Assembly: GCA_024233495.1 (NCBI GenBank)
Contig: JACKPM010000003.1
Span: 1-64,000, forward strand
Reading direction: 5' to 3'
Length of the DNA stretch: 64,000 nucleotides
DNA from: Chlamydiales bacterium
Lineage (GTDB): Bacteria; Chlamydiota; Chlamydiia; Chlamydiales; JAAKFR01
Position numbers and translations under genes: made by a program. The first letter of the stretch is position 1. The number at the start of each line of letters is the position of its first letter. Positions 1-10,100 of this stretch are shown piece by piece. The notes beneath the pieces are model-generated. The model saw nothing but the letters and a program-made list of their open reading frames with translations, searched no databases and was not told the origin of the DNA.

Positions 1-5
1 ACAAC

Positions 6-47
6 TAGATGGTGTCGTCAAATTTTCTCCTTTGTGAGGCGAGAGAT
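6..47 (-). repeat. end fragment of 167-bp MITE-like element
   Basis: These 42 bases are identical to the reverse complement of the right end of the complete element at 35174-35340 (bases 35299-35340), beginning with TAGATGGTGTCGTCAAATTT. The similarity stops abruptly after base 47, so only one terminal inverted repeat plus a few internal bases survive. A second end fragment lies at 637. Confidence 0.85.
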
Positions 48-64
48 CTGCCAGATCAGGACAA

Positions 65-98
65 AATCAGCCAGAAGGCTGTCAAAGATTGGCTGATT
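65..98 (+). other. inverted repeat, 9-bp stem
   Basis: AATCAGCCA (65-73) pairs perfectly with TGGCTGATT (90-98) across a 16-nt loop. No T-run follows, so it is not a classical intrinsic terminator. It lies between the repeat fragment and the start of the next small gene and could be a structured leader or part of a decayed mobile element. Confidence 0.35.
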
Positions 99-137
99 CA
101 ATAAAGCTCGTTGACGCAAAGAAATGCCGCAAGTATC

Positions 138-401
138 ATGTCCCCCATGACTGATCTAGCTGAAAACAATCTGGTACGATTTAAGAACATTTCCAAGAAA
201 AAAGAGGGGATGTTTGCTAATTTCAAAATTAAAGGTGTTCGTGGTGGAACCACGTTTACCGCAGCCATTACCGTCGACATTGACGCCGCAGAAGTACATG
301 CTGGGGATTCCCTTGAAAAGATCATTGAAGAGTGTGCTCAAATCGGCGTGAAGGAGTTCCAAAAGTGTGAATTCCAGTTCGAAGGCATCTCAATGATTTA
401 A
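138..401 (+). CDS. small conserved-looking hypothetical protein
   Basis: I do not recognise this 87-residue protein (96 residues if the TTG at 111 is used). I prefer the ATG at 138, with another in-frame ATG at 147; none has a clear Shine-Dalgarno sequence. The product is soluble, with a basic N-terminal third (FKNISKKK) and then alternating beta-like stretches (GTTFTAAITVDIDA) and an amphipathic helix (SLEKIIEECAQIGVKEF), which reads like a small folded alpha/beta protein. No signal peptide or membrane segment is visible. It ends 10 bp before tRNA-Pro and could be co-transcribed with it. The region upstream carries a mobile-element scar, so its original promoter may have been lost or replaced. 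Confidence 0.6.
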   Translation: MSPMTDLAENNLVRFKNISKKKEGMFANFKIKGVRGGTTFTAAITVDIDAAEVHAGDSLEKIIEECAQIGVKEFQKCEFQFEGISMI

Positions 402-411
402 TTTTTCATAT

Positions 412-486
412 CTGGGTGTAGCGCAGCTTGGCCAGCGCACTTGCATGGGGTGCAAGGGGTCGGAGGTTCGAATCCTCTCACCCAGA
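412..486 (+). tRNA. tRNA-Pro (anticodon GGG)
   Basis: The sequence folds as a complete cloverleaf: acceptor CTGGGTG/CACCCAG with the C1-G72 pair usual for bacterial tRNA-Pro, T8-A9, D stem GCGC/GCGC, anticodon stem CTTGC/GCAAG with loop ATGGGGT (anticodon GGG, G at 37), variable loop GGGTC, T stem GGAGG/CCTCT with loop TTCGAAT, discriminator A73. The 3' CCA is not encoded (AGC follows), so it would be added after transcription. The anticodon reads CCC and CCU. Confidence 0.95.
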
Positions 487-636
487 AGCTTTCTCTTCGT
501 TGGCGTACCCAAAATTGGTAGGCACATCTATTCAATCAAGAGAAAGATTTTCTGCATCAAAGCACCGCCTACTAAATTTGATAACCCACGATTGAGTGAG
601 CGGTCAAATCAGGGCAAAATACCCAGAAGTTCTTAT

Positions 637-658
637 TAGATGGTGTCGTCAAATTTCT
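637..658 (+). repeat. terminal-repeat fragment of MITE-like element
   Basis: TAGATGGTGTCGTCAAATTT followed by TC matches the outermost 22 bases of the 167-bp element. The match ends where the degraded epimerase reading frame begins (its stop codon is 659-661), suggesting that an insertion or rearrangement involving the element removed the rest of that gene. Confidence 0.75.
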
Positions 659-866
659 TCATGGAGACATCTCGTGCAAAGAGGATTTGGCTGCTTTACC
701 AAACTTCAACTTAATGATTGAGTGCTCAGTACTCGCTTCGGGGCCGAAGAAGTCCTCGCGCATGTTGTTGTCAATACCAACAACCTTAAACCCTTTGGAG
801 CCAAAAAAAATGTGATGCGTCTTTTCCAATAAGGCCACACGCTCCCGTGATGACGGCAACTTTCAT
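659..866 (-). pseudogene. 5' remnant of NAD-dependent sugar-nucleotide epimerase, frameshifted and truncated
   Basis: Reading from the ATG at 866 gives a Rossmann start (MKVAVITGACGLIG, i.e. GxxGxxG). The continuation (FFGSKGFKVVGIDNNMREDF, then FGPEAST) is in another frame. The switch falls at an eight-base homopolymer (803-810), where removing one base restores continuity. The two parts together resemble the N-terminus of extended short-chain dehydrogenases of the CDP-paratose 2-epimerase type. After EAST the similarity ends and a stop follows beside a mobile-element fragment, so only about 55 codons of a roughly 340-codon gene remain. A sequencing error could explain the frameshift but not the truncation. 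Confidence 0.75.
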
Positions 867-969
867 AGAAGCGGGAAAATAATGAGGGGGGAGCATATTT
901 TCTATACAAAAAATTTCTTGACAAAATCTTTATGCAGGGTTAACTTTGGGCTGTACAAGGAGGTACACT

Positions 970-1380
970 ATGGCACACGCTGTGAACTACATGTTGCATG
1001 AAATCCCCATGCAACCAAGAAGAACAATTCTTCAACAGCTCGAAAAAGGAGAGTACTCCGTAGCAGTTGAATCCAGTTTTCTCTACATTTTCGCGCGCAC
1101 AGAAAATAATATGGGCGTGGAAATCATTATCAAAGGTAACGCGCACTCCCCAAAACAGAGCGGCCGCCTCTATGCGACATTCAACGGAAAATGCTTTTGC
1201 TTTCATGAAATTCAGGGTAAACGGCACAACTATCACTTCGTCGATTTAAAGTCCAAGGATGGGAAATTAGATGCATTCCTCTCCCAACTTATTCGGCAGG
1301 AGATTGGAGGGAGAAAGTGTCACGAAAGCTGCAACGTGCCGCTCCGCTACAATACGCGAGCGCTGGGAGTCCCTAAATAA
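970..1380 (+). CDS. hypothetical protein
   Basis: The 136-residue product is not recognised. The start at ATG 970 is chosen over the upstream TTG (946) because a strong Shine-Dalgarno AAGGAGG lies at 957-963. A perfect -35 TTGACA is at 918-923, although the hexamer at 17-bp spacing (TAACTT) is a weak -10. The protein is soluble, with a helical N-terminus (RRTILQQLEKGEY), a central beta-rich part and a basic tail; it contains scattered cysteines but no CxxC pair. It has no membrane segment or signal peptide. It is transcribed away from the degraded epimerase and stops immediately before the inverted-repeat region upstream of the glmU-like gene. Confidence 0.75.
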   Translation: MAHAVNYMLHEIPMQPRRTILQQLEKGEYSVAVESSFLYIFARTENNMGVEIIIKGNAHSPKQSGRLYATFNGKCFCFHEIQGKRHNYHFVDLKSKDGKLDAFLSQLIRQEIGGRKCHESCNVPLRYNTRALGVPK

Positions 1381-1529
1381 GGTGTGGAAAAAGTGTTCAT
1401 GAGATTGTTGATGAGATGGTTGTAAATTCGTTCATAACTTTGAACTGAAGATAACACCGAACTTGTCTTCATCTCATGAACAAGTTATGCTCACTTGAAT
1501 TACTGAGGGGCTATTGACATTTCCACACC
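1381..1529 (+). promoter_or_regulatory. intergenic region with nested and mutually exclusive inverted repeats
   Basis: Four perfect pairings are visible: GGTGTGGAAA (1381-1390) with TTTCCACACC (1520-1529); GTTCATGAGAT (1395-1405) with ATCTCATGAAC (1471-1481); ATGAGATG (1411-1418) with CATCTCAT (1470-1477); and AACTTGT (1460-1466) with ACAAGTT (1480-1486). The stems that use 1470-1486 compete with each other. CATAACTT (1433-1440) can also pair with AAGTTATG (1482-1489). A TTGACA sits at 1514-1519 but lacks a -10 at proper spacing. This could be a structured 5' leader or operator for glmU; no known riboswitch class is recognised. Confidence 0.4.
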
Positions 1530-1592
1530 CCCTGAAGAAGAAGACTATTTTAGAATAAGAATATTTCATTAGAGGGAGTTGAGGAGACGTTC

Positions 1593-2225
1593 ATGCTTGG
1601 CGAACTATTTGACTTGTCACAATTCGCTCACAAAGGGGTGTTCAAAGGGAGTGAGCCTTGGGCCGTTTTGTCAAACCTACACAACTACTTGATACAACAG
1701 AACTTTCTCATTGAAGGCGAGGTAGAGCCTGGCGCGATTTTGGTTAACCCCGACCAAATCTCTCTTGGGAAAGGAAGCGTCATTGAAGCTGGAGCATATG
1801 TAAAAGGGCCGTGTATTATTGGAAAAGAGTGCCAAATTCGACATGGCGCCTACATACGAGGTGATGTCTTAACAGGGGATCATTGTGTCATTGGACATGC
1901 CACAGAAGTTAAGAACAGCGTTTTCCTCAATCGTTCACAAGCTGGGCACTTTGCATATGTGGGAGACTCTGTTTTAGGCAATAGAGTAAATTTAGGCGCG
2001 GGAACAAAGTGTGCCAACTTACGCCTTGACCATCAAAATATCAAGGTGGAGGGGCGCGACACAGGGAGAAGAAAGTTTGGCGCGCTTTTTGGCGATGGGG
2101 CGCAAACGGGCTGCAATGCAGTCACTAATCCGGGCACCATTTTTGAAAAAAATGCAGCGGTGTTGGCGTGTGCCACTCCAAAGGGGATTGTGCGTGCGCG
2201 TACTGGGTCAGCTAGCCACATATAA
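1593..2225 (+). CDS. GlmU-like left-handed beta-helix acyltransferase
   Basis: A 210-residue protein with hexapeptide-repeat (left-handed parallel beta-helix) sequence from about residue 45 to 190 (VNPDQISLGKGSVIEAGAYVKGPCIIGKECQIRHG in part). The region around residues 130-175 (GNRVNLGAGTKCANLRLD) resembles the acetyltransferase half of GlmU. The N-terminal nucleotidyltransferase domain of full-length GlmU is absent. As I recall, C. trachomatis has a similarly short glmU-annotated gene (CT629) beside ispA, which this gene order matches. Its role may be acyl transfer in UDP-GlcNAc or lipid A precursor synthesis; the exact substrate cannot be read. Start ATG follows a GAGGAG Shine-Dalgarno. 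The 3' end overlaps ispA by about 32 bp. Confidence 0.8.
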   Translation: MLGELFDLSQFAHKGVFKGSEPWAVLSNLHNYLIQQNFLIEGEVEPGAILVNPDQISLGKGSVIEAGAYVKGPCIIGKECQIRHGAYIRGDVLTGDHCVIGHATEVKNSVFLNRSQAGHFAYVGDSVLGNRVNLGAGTKCANLRLDHQNIKVEGRDTGRRKFGALFGDGAQTGCNAVTNPGTIFEKNAAVLACATPKGIVRARTGSASHI

Positions 2226-2970
2226 GGAGCGTATTGAGGAGCGCATCGAGAGCTACTCTTTTGGAGTGGACTCTCCCCTTTCTGAGGCGTGTTTCTACGC
2301 TCTAAAAAATGGGGGGAAGCGGTTTCGTCCTGCAATTGTCTACATGGTTGGAGATGCTCTTGGAGCTGAAAGCGTGGAAGATGCAGCTTTATGTGTCGAG
2401 TTTTTCCACACAGCATCGTTGATCGCTGATGACCTCCCTTGCATGGATAACGACGCAAAGCGGCGAGGAAAGCCCTCCTTGCACTGCGCATTTGGTGAGC
2501 AGACCGCTTTATTGGCGACGTACGCGCTCATCGCCGCTGGCTACGAGCTTATCTCTTCCTCACCCCTTGCAGTGCAGCAGGCGTCCAAAAACACAGGAAT
2601 TTTGGGAGCGACAGGTGGACAATATTACGACTTGCGCGAAGGTGCTGCGATAGAGCGTGTGCTTTACATGAAAACGGGTGCTCTTTTTGAGCTTTCGTTT
2701 GTGCTTGGCTGGATCTTTGGTGGTGGGGAAGTATCTCTTTTAGAACAGGTGCGCAAAGCGGCATACCATTTCGGACTCGCTTTTCAAATTGCTGATGATA
2801 TGGATGACTTTGAGCAAGATGCTGACAAGCCATATAATTTTGCACGCGCTTTTGGAAAAGAAAAAGCTCGAGAGCGTGTCACCCTCGAGCTTGAATCTAC
2901 AAAGCGTGCGCTAGAAGAGTTGGGAATCCCCGACCTCTACGAGCTATCGAATCTACTCTGTCTCGACTAG
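2194..2970 (+). CDS. ispA: polyprenyl (farnesyl/geranylgeranyl-type) diphosphate synthase
   Basis: Trans-prenyltransferase that condenses IPP with allylic diphosphates to supply precursors for undecaprenyl phosphate and quinones. Both aspartate-rich motifs are present: DDLPCMDND near residue 76 and DDMDD near residue 203. The substrate-binding GGKRFRP is near residue 36. The open frame runs back to 2011, but that part lies in the glmU-like gene; GTG 2194, preceded by AAAGGGGA, gives a family-typical N-terminus of about 258 residues. The overlap with the upstream gene implies translational coupling. The 3' end overlaps the convergent recA by 18 bp. Confidence 0.9.
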   Translation: MRVLGQLATYKERIEERIESYSFGVDSPLSEACFYALKNGGKRFRPAIVYMVGDALGAESVEDAALCVEFFHTASLIADDLPCMDNDAKRRGKPSLHCAFGEQTALLATYALIAAGYELISSSPLAVQQASKNTGILGATGGQYYDLREGAAIERVLYMKTGALFELSFVLGWIFGGGEVSLLEQVRKAAYHFGLAFQIADDMDDFEQDADKPYNFARAFGKEKARERVTLELESTKRALEELGIPDLYELSNLLCLD

Positions 2971-3987
2971 CACTTCTTCTTTAACCTCTTCTTTCGCCTG
3001 TACAGCACTCATGATTTTTGAGCGAATCTCTGCTGCAAGATCAGGGTTTTTCTTCAACATTTCGCGCACAGCCTCTTTTCCTTGACCAAGACGCTCATTG
3101 TTATAGCTAAACCACGATCCTTTCTTCTCAATAACTCCCTTGTCAGCTCCAATGTCGATGAGAGAGCCTTCATAAGAAATCCCTTCGTTGAAGATGATGT
3201 CGAACTCGGCAACACGGAAAGGAGGCGCTACTTTGTTTTTCGCAACTTTCACCTTGACGCGGTTGCCCACATCGAGGTTGTCCGCTCCTTTGATTGAGCC
3301 GATGCGGCGGATGTCGAGGCGCACAGATGAGTAGAACTTGAGCGCTCGCCCACCTGTAGTGGTTTCGGGGTTGCCAAACATAACGCCAATCTTTTCCCGA
3401 ATCTGGTTGATGAAAATCGCGCATGTATTGGAGCGCGAGAGAGTGGCGGTAAGTTTGCGGAGCGCCTGAGACATCATGCGCGCTTGCAGTCCAACGTGTG
3501 TGTCTCCCATCTCCCCCTCAAGCTCGCTCTTCGGCACAAGAGCCGCAACAGAGTCGATGACGATGATGTCGACTGCGTTTGAGCGCGCAAGCATGTCTGC
3601 GATGTTGAGCGCATCCTCTCCACAGTCAGGCTGGGAGATCATGAGCTCATTGACGTTGACCCCGATTTTGGCCGCATAAGCAGGGTCAAGAGCGTGCTCG
3701 GCGTCGATATACGCCGCAAGCCCTCCTGCTTTCTGAGCATTAGCTACAATGTGCGTGGCAAGCGTCGACTTACCCGAAGACTCTGGGCCGTAAATCTCCA
3801 CAACCCGCCCTCTTGGCACACCGCCGATTCCAAGCGCGATGTCAAGGGAGAGGGCTCCTGTTGGAATCGATGAGATCTCACGAGTTTTTGAGTGCTGGCC
3901 AAGACTCATCACCGCTCCTTCACCAAATTGTTTTTCGATGTGCGCAAGCGCTGCGTCTAAAGCTTTTCTTTTATCTGAATCGTGCAT
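2953..3987 (-). CDS. recA: recombinase RecA
   Basis: DNA strand-exchange ATPase of 344 residues. Walker A GPESSGKST lies near residue 66, Walker B-like IIVIDSVAALVPK near 140, and the L2 region with INQIREKIGVMFGNPETTTGG near 195; a short acidic tail (KEEVKEEVLVETE) ends the protein. Length and motifs are standard for the family. The start ATG has a good Shine-Dalgarno AAAGGAG, and a promoter-like TTGACT-17-AAAAAT lies upstream. In Chlamydia recA sits beside the folate cyclo-ligase gene; here the giant gene is inserted between them. The convergent overlap with ispA means the two transcripts are antisense at their ends. Confidence 0.97.
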   Translation of the reverse strand: MHDSDKRKALDAALAHIEKQFGEGAVMSLGQHSKTREISSIPTGALSLDIALGIGGVPRGRVVEIYGPESSGKSTLATHIVANAQKAGGLAAYIDAEHALDPAYAAKIGVNVNELMISQPDCGEDALNIADMLARSNAVDIIVIDSVAALVPKSELEGEMGDTHVGLQARMMSQALRKLTATLSRSNTCAIFINQIREKIGVMFGNPETTTGGRALKFYSSVRLDIRRIGSIKGADNLDVGNRVKVKVAKNKVAPPFRVAEFDIIFNEGISYEGSLIDIGADKGVIEKKGSWFSYNNERLGQGKEAVREMLKKNPDLAAEIRSKIMSAVQAKEEVKEEVLVETE

Positions 3988-4009
3988 GGGGGATCTCCTT
4001 TTTTTGGCT

Positions 4010-4038
4010 ATTTTTCTTCATCGCAGCAGAGAAGTCAA
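4010..4038 (-). promoter_or_regulatory. sigma70-type promoter of recA
   Basis: On the minus strand TTGACT (4038-4033), 17 bp, AAAAAT (4015-4010). Transcription would start about 15-20 nt before the recA start codon, leaving room for the AAAGGAG ribosome site. A palindrome ACACT-N7-AGTGT lies just upstream at 4053-4069 and may be an operator. Confidence 0.5.
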
Positions 4039-4108
4039 GCCTCTTTAAGTAAACACTTTTTTTGAGTGTAGAGGGAAACTAAAAGTTCATGTTAAAATAT
4101 TACAGATT

Positions 4109-7100
4109 ATGAGTTTAGACAATCTCTCAGATTTGCCTCGCATCCCCAATTCGCGCCTCTTTGAGTGGGTGCAGGGGGGGCAAAAGCGCTACCTCTCGCT
4201 CGAGGGGGTAAGAGGGCTATGGCAAAACCATCAAGAGCAGGTAAAATTTTTAAGCTATGTTGGTGAAAGAGTTGGTGCGTCTGCCAAGAGAAACGTTGTC
4301 TACATAGAGCCTGCCGATGGAGAAAACTACCTATGTCACTTCCGCTCTGACAGGGGTGAAGAGCAGTTTAAATTTACTCGGGATAACTTTGTTGATCGCG
4401 CTCTTCCTGAGCATATTCGTGTGCACGAGCTCACGGCGCGCACCTTCCGAGAGAAAAAAATACGCACGAAAGTAACTGAGGCCTTACACTGGTTCTTCAG
4501 CCTTTTGATCTCCCCATTTTCTCGTCTTTATGACATGTTGCGTGGTGACTATACGCACGACTTTGTTGCGGCTCTGCCGGGGGGGAATATTGAGCACGAC
4601 AGAGCGGCTCAACTGAATGCCGATACAATCCTTCCTCAGCTCCGTTTTGCGGCCGACCTTTTTGAGGCGGCTGACAAACATGAATATGGCGCTGAGGACG
4701 ACAAGTCGGGAGCGCAGCATGTAGGTGCGATTTTGCGTGAGGGATACCGAATTGGTAAGCGGTGGAGAAGCGCGCTTAAGGAGAGTAAGCGGGAGTGTGA
4801 TGCGGCGGTCGATGATGCTGTGAGTTGGGTTTCTGCTCAAGCTCTCGCGGTTGTCCCTTATGGGGTGGGGCAGGGACAGGATTATGTGCAGCACTTTCTC
4901 GTCTTTAACAGCGTAGACTCAACAGTAGATGACATTTGCCTTTCGACGCCAAAGGTAGCAGCGGGGCATATTTTCTCTCGTACGCGCTATCACTATGATC
5001 CAGAAAGCTTGGCAAAGTGGATGAAGGTTCTCTTTTATGCACAAAGCGTCGAGTCTAAGGAGGCAAAGGAGGCTCGCTCGCTCGCAGGTCCTCTGCATCC
5101 AAAAGAGAGCCTTGAAGCCATTTTGCGCGAGATGAACGGTGATCGGGAAATTCACCAATCCCACCAACACCTTCCAAGTCGTGACCCAGTTAAGCTGTTA
5201 TACGCGCTTGTTCGAGGAATGGAGGTTCAAGAGAGTGCGTTTCCTCAAGTGGAGCTAGACCCCTTTGCCCTCACCCAGATCATGGAGTCAAAGGTGAGCT
5301 TCTACAGCCGCTATCTAGAAAGCCTTGTTTTCTTCTACGAAGAGCGGGAGGGCAAGCTTTCAAAAAAAGAGAAACTGCGCGTTCTTGAGTCGATTCACGT
5401 ATATGCAGAGAAGGTTCGCCACTACTTACAGTCCTCAACCGGGGATGTAGCGGCTGAGAAGGCTGTTGTCTCCTTAAAAGAGCAAGTTGGAAAAAAAATC
5501 GAGGCTCTTGAGGCAGGGTCAAACGCTGAAAAAAAGATTAAAGAGCAACTCAATGAGACTGCGACTCCTTCTCGTCTTCTCTTTAATAAACCGGTGGTCG
5601 GAGCGAGTGTACAAAGAGGGAGAAGGGCTCAAGGCGGGGTGGGGGTCGGCATTCGCGTGAGAGTTGCAGATAGAGAGGCGATCGAGAGGTTGCGAGACGG
5701 GTTTGCACGTAACAGAGGCATAGAGCAACTAAACGAAATCAAGCGACTATTGGGGTGTGGAGCAAGCTATCTTGAAAGGGGGGATTTGCCCTCAGCATAT
5801 AGTTTACACTTTCACCTTTTGCGCGTGCTTCCTCCTCCTGGACATCTCTTTTGGAGATGTTGGAATGCTCTACAGGAAGCGAAAGATTGCTTAAATGTTT
5901 TGGGGGAGCTTGCAGAGCGATGCTTTGAGTCTGCCACAGGGCTAGAGGCTGCGCTTGAGCCGCGTGACTCATCTGAGTTTAATGTGAAGCTCCCCCTCAT
6001 CATGCGCGACGTTTACGGGGGCACAATGGCATTTGGCTCTCATGTCCAGGATTTCCAAGCACATATAGATGCCAAGGTATCTGCCGTAAGCGATGAAGCG
6101 ATTGTTGCTCAAATTCGAGAGGATGTAGAACGACAAAAGGAGGAGATTGCAAAAGAGGCGAAAAGAGAGTTAAAAGAAGATTGGGATCGGCGAGACGCTA
6201 AGGCAAATGGCGTGCTTACACGTCTTCGTCGCGCACTTACATTGAATGAAGAGCGAGCTGCAGAGCTGCAGAGACAATATGCCGCATACCTTGCTGAAAA
6301 AGAGCGACGGGAGCAGAAGCTTCGGGATAAAATTGTAGAGGCGACTGAGAATAATGCTTTCCTGGCTTGGTGTAAAAGAAATTTTTTGGATGAGGGGGCA
6401 GCTCCCAAAATAAGACTTTCGACTCTATTAATAGAGTTGCCCCGTGCGCTGATGGAAGAAAATGGCAATCGCTTTTCTCGCGAGTTTGTAGAGATGGGGC
6501 GGCTAGCGCGTCTAGTGGGAATGGAGAAAAGGTTTTTGGCTTATGCGCTCTCTCATGTTCAAGGTGTAAAAGCTACATATGGGGCTCTAAATCCACGCCT
6601 TACCCTCCGAATAAATGATCTCTCTCAAGTGTGTAACTCTTCTCCCGAATGGCAGGCAATGATGGAAGAGTGTACCAAGTTTGTAGGCAGTCTTCCTGCC
6701 CATGAAGAAGACTCTGAGCAGTGGCTCTTTGAAGTGAAAACAAAAAAAACAGCCTCCTTTTTGATCGGCCTTGCTGGAGACTGGTCTCTTTCAGAAAGAG
6801 CCTCCGCTCATGAGGAAGCGTTTGAGCGAAAAAATAATCTTGTGAGCCAGAGTCACCTCGGCTTTACAGACGACTCTTGCGACTATCTTGCGACTCCTGA
6901 GCTTGCCCTTTTGCGCAAGCAGACGGCAATGATGATGTTGCTCGAAAATCCAGGGCCTGTGATGAAGCGTTACTATGCTACGCGTGTGCAGAGGGTAAGA
7001 GGTGCTGTTGAGAGGCAGTTTCCAGGTGAAGAGGCGAGCCGCCGCTACCTTGCTAGAGAGGGGCGGCTTTTCCTTAAGTTTGGGCAGACACACAATGAGT

Positions 7101-10100
7101 GGTATCCAGAGCACACCTTTTTCCTCGCCCATGATCAAGAGAGTGCGGAGGGAGACTACTGTGTATCAGCTGCCACAGTTTACTCTGCGCAAACCTTCTT
7201 GCGAAGGGAAGATCTTACCGAAAGGCGCGAAGCATATTTTGGTGGCGCTGTGACAGGGAGCAAGGTGAGCACAAGTGTGGTGGGGGATGGGGAGCAGCGT
7301 GCGCATATTGTGAGTATGAAGGCATCTCTTTTTAAGGTGAGTGACCGTCTTCAGCCGCCAGAAGAGCTTACCGTGCGTTCTACTGCTCTTTGTAGCTCGC
7401 GTCTGCCAGACAGATTTTCCCACCTCAGTGCAAAGCAGGTCTTTATTTACATCTATGAGAACCCCGGTGTCGTCGTAGAGAGTGAATCGATTCGACAGCT
7501 CCTTTTCAACCGAATCTTCCAAATACACGTTCTGTCAGATGCGCTACTGGCCGACCCCGAATTTTTTGTCGATATGGGAGCGAGGATCCAGGGAGAGCTC
7601 AGCGAATACTTTAGGAAGCGAGATGTTGAAGGAGAATTGGCAAATCTTTGGCTTTTAGATATTTGCGAAAGAGTGCGCAAAGAGGCTCTCAGACAATGCG
7701 CAGATAGTCGATGCGAAGAGCTTCGGAGAGTAGTGCGCGCCCTTCCCTCCTACACAAAACATTTCATTGAGGGGAGGTTTGGCGAATTTTCTCAAACAGC
7801 ATGCCAAAAAGCATTTGCGCTTCACATGCTGGCCTACTATCTTGATCACCCTCCAATGGATATAAGTGAGTGGCGACGTGCTATCGAGGCGGCCTACTAT
7901 CTCAAGCGCTCCCCAGTCCTTGGAGTGCACACAGGGCTCCAGTTACAGTACCTAAGGGATTACAGCGAAACTCTTCTTCCTCAATTTGCCCGCATAAATG
8001 CGCACCTTCAGCAAGCAGTGCTTCGCTCTTTGGTTGAAGGTGCTCCCGATGAGCTGTTCGTAGAAGATGCTGAAATCCCCTTCCTCTACAGAGCTGAAGA
8101 GAGAAATATTGACTTGCAAACGCTTGAGGGTGTCACTGCTTTTTCTATCACAGATGGACGCCGCACTCTTCTTCCTGAAAAAATCAAGGCACTCATGAAA
8201 GAGCAGGGGTGTGACCTCTTTGAAGAGATTGGATTTGTGGAAGAGGTAAAAGGCGAAGTAGCAGCTGAGGAGCGCGCTTCAGCTGCTGTTGTAACGCGCT
8301 ACCTGTGGGAGAGCACACGCAGTGAAGGCACTGCCTTTGTGGTTGAGCATACCATCTACCCCGCTGGGGAAAATGGCATAACAGAAGAGAGAATGCGCAT
8401 TTTCCAAGAGGTGAGAGGTGTACGCTACGAGTTCAATAATCCAGGCTTGGCTTCTTCGCGCATGCAAGAGATTCTTTCGTTTTTCTCTACGAGCTCAAAC
8501 TGTACACTTGAAAAACTTTTAGAGGCTAAGGGAGTTTGGGTCAGCTCAAACAAAGAGGTGATTTTGCTTGCGCAAGAGCGGCAAGATCTCAACCCAAATA
8601 AAGAGCCCATTCGCCTCCACTGCAGCGGGAAGCGAGTGATCAAGGCAACACTAGGCGAGCACATAATTTGCTCTGGTCTAGAAGATCCTAGAAAAACACT
8701 TCTGCCTTTCCGAGACACTTCAGAACTACTTTTGCTCAGCAAAAATGGGAAGCGCATAGACCAAATCCGTTTCCCCAAAAAAGGAGTGCAGCGTGCGCTT
8801 ACACTCGTGCGTGAAAGAAACGATGAGTGGTGGGTTCGGGAGCTTCCTGGGTGGAAGTGGAATCAAAAAGGAAGTCCTGTCCTTGAAGAGCGCTTTGGAA
8901 AAGATCATCGCGACTATGTCTTACCTCTTATTTGCGAGACAACTGGGCAAGAGGAGTGGTATGTCTTCCCCTACTTGATTGCGGGAGGAGGCAAAAGAGG
9001 TGCAGAGCCGCGGCTATTACGCTCTCTCCCAGAAATTTTGGCTGAGGGGGGATTCTCTCTTGAGTCTGTTCTCGATGGTATTGAAAATGAGAACATGCCT
9101 TTTTCTGCACAAGATGTGATGGGCATGGCTGGAGCTGCCATTCAGTTTGTGGGGGGGAGAGCGCATGAGATGGCGCGCCGAGCGGCTTCGATGTCAGGAA
9201 ACCCTGAGGCTAGCGGAAATGTTGATACAGCAATCGAGATTTTGAGCGAAATTCACTCACCTGCTCCCGTTGTCATGACCAAAGATAGCAAAGGGATTTC
9301 TTCTTCGCATGCGGGCTTCCTCTATCTCGCCATGAAGGCGGCAGTATGCAAAAACTACAAGCTCGCAAATCACTACATTTGGGAGATGCTCTCTCCTCGA
9401 GCAAAAACGGCAACAGAAGATGAGCTTAAGCAACTAAAAAGTATGGTAATCCGCTATTTCAGCGTTGTATTCATCAATAGAGAGAGGCCAAAGAGTGTTT
9501 CCGAGATCGCTTTTATGCTCCGCACTTTTTCTGCAATTTTCACAGTTGGAGAGTCGCTTTCAGCGCAGTTCAAACGCTCTTTGTTAGGAACACTCTTTAC
9601 AGAGCTAATCCCTGGGGCAGAGGTTCCTGAAGAGATCTCGCAAAATGCGACAGTTGAGAGCATCATTAAGCTGATGACATCCGTGCTCTATGGCCTATAT
9701 CAAAAAGCTGCAGCCTCAGAGAAGGGACTCGCTAAACTAAAAAGTGACGACTTGATTCTTACGGCAACTGAAGAGCGCGCTTTGGGGGTGCACATTTTAC
9801 TCTCCTCAGTTGTCTATTCAGGACAAGAGGTGCTGAACGCTTTTCTTGCTGCAAATCAGGGTGATCGTGTGCCTGAGCCGGTCATGAAGCTGCTCAAAGC
9901 ATTTGTGGGACTCGAAATCCCCTGTGCTGTAAAGGTGCCTCGCTTTGATCCTCCATCAGCAGAAGAAGTGCGTGATATGGCGCTTGAGATGGTGAAGTGT
10001 CGCGAGAGGGCTACCTTCACCTCAATTCGGCAGCTGCATGAGAGAAAAGGAGCAGAGCCTACATGGGAGACTGTTCTTGCGCACTTCTTAGTCTATTATG

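Noticed and set aside
445..639. 64-codon open frame covering the tRNA 3' half
   Set aside because: It starts inside the tRNA-Pro and has no ribosome site or recognisable product; it is a shadow of the tRNA and flanking sequence.
2011..2193. 61 extra N-terminal codons for ispA
   Set aside because: They lie in the glmU-like coding sequence in another frame and do not resemble prenyltransferases; GTG 2194 with AAAGGGGA gives a normal N-terminus.
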